From Pythium myriotylum (lineage: Eukaryota; Oomycota; Peronosporomycetes; Pythiales; Pythiaceae): a DNA stretch of 64,000 bases. The translations under genes and the position numbers were made by a program. The first letter of the stretch is position 1. Every line of letters begins with the position of its first letter. Below are positions 63,905-64,000 of this stretch, in pieces. The notes below the pieces were generated by a model, which saw nothing but the letters and a program-made list of their open reading frames with translations, made no database searches and was not told where the DNA came from. The stretch lies in the NCBI GenBank assembly GCA_023091665.1, contig JALJCQ010000001.1, positions 1,550,001-1,614,000 on the forward strand, read 5' to 3'.

Positions 63905-64000
63905 TTGAACCAATAACTATTTAATTGGAAACGTATGATTCCGTTGAAGGAGTGCTTAATATCTTTGTCCCCAGGAAAACAAGATTGTCGTCCCTGGCAA
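63905..64000. repeat. Direct repeat B, right copy (continues past window edge)
   Basis: See the left copy at 60948-61040. Relative to it an extra base in the run before CCTGGGGACAAAG (minus strand) breaks the reading frame. Confidence 0.6.

Noticed and set aside
1..64000. CRISPR arrays, rRNA, tRNA and bacterial operon features
   Set aside because: No regularly spaced repeats, no tRNA-like cloverleaf or rRNA segment was seen, and introns plus gene content are eukaryotic.

Overview
The window looks like oomycete nuclear DNA, probably from the Peronosporales/Pythiales group. The evidence is GC-rich compact genes with short GT-AG introns carrying CTAAC/CTGAC-like branch sites, a Crinkler/RHS effector gene with Crinkler remnants, and an oomycete-style transposon mix. 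The assignment rests on gene content only; no search was run.

Positions 1-23,640 are a gene-dense, conserved region. In order: the 5' part of a repeat-domain protein leaving the left edge (-); a RIOK3-N-like acidic protein with MIU-type ubiquitin-binding motifs (+); an R3H-SUZ RNA-binding protein (+); an ADA3-like coactivator subunit in five exons (-); a psq-type HTH protein (+); a 1,653-residue zinc finger/FN3/coiled-coil/TPR/WD40/LysM protein (-); an MABP-Sec7-PH ARF-GEF in eight exons (+); an F-box-like/SPRY protein (-); and an organellar M3 oligopeptidase in four exons (-). For the four long spliced genes the exon lengths sum to a multiple of three with no internal stop, which supports the models.

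Positions 23,780-57,900 are repeat-rich and low in gene density. They hold a decayed Helitron; a divergent pair (a 218-residue basic protein of unknown function and a small SET-domain methyltransferase); a Crinkler fragment; a region with a double perfect hairpin; a truncated DDE-type transposase ORF; Crinkler N-terminal remnants in inverted orientation; a broken TKL kinase; an intact Crinkler-RHS gene; an intact two-intron DDE transposase gene with a Myb-like tail; ABC-transporter debris; and a longer copy of the first DDE family with a related fragment on the opposite strand inside its tail.

Positions 57,900-64,000 are AT-rich and look like an endogenous large-DNA-virus segment. It carries a primase/D5-type helicase ORF broken by one amber stop and one frameshift, a Lys-rich small ORF, an ExoX-C-like ORF with one stop, and diverged direct repeats. 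A 1.63-kb DD39D mariner with near-perfect terminal repeats and a TA duplication sits inside it.

Exon boundaries were derived by hand from frame, splice sites and family resemblance. Those of the ADA3-like gene and the 218-residue gene are the least certain.
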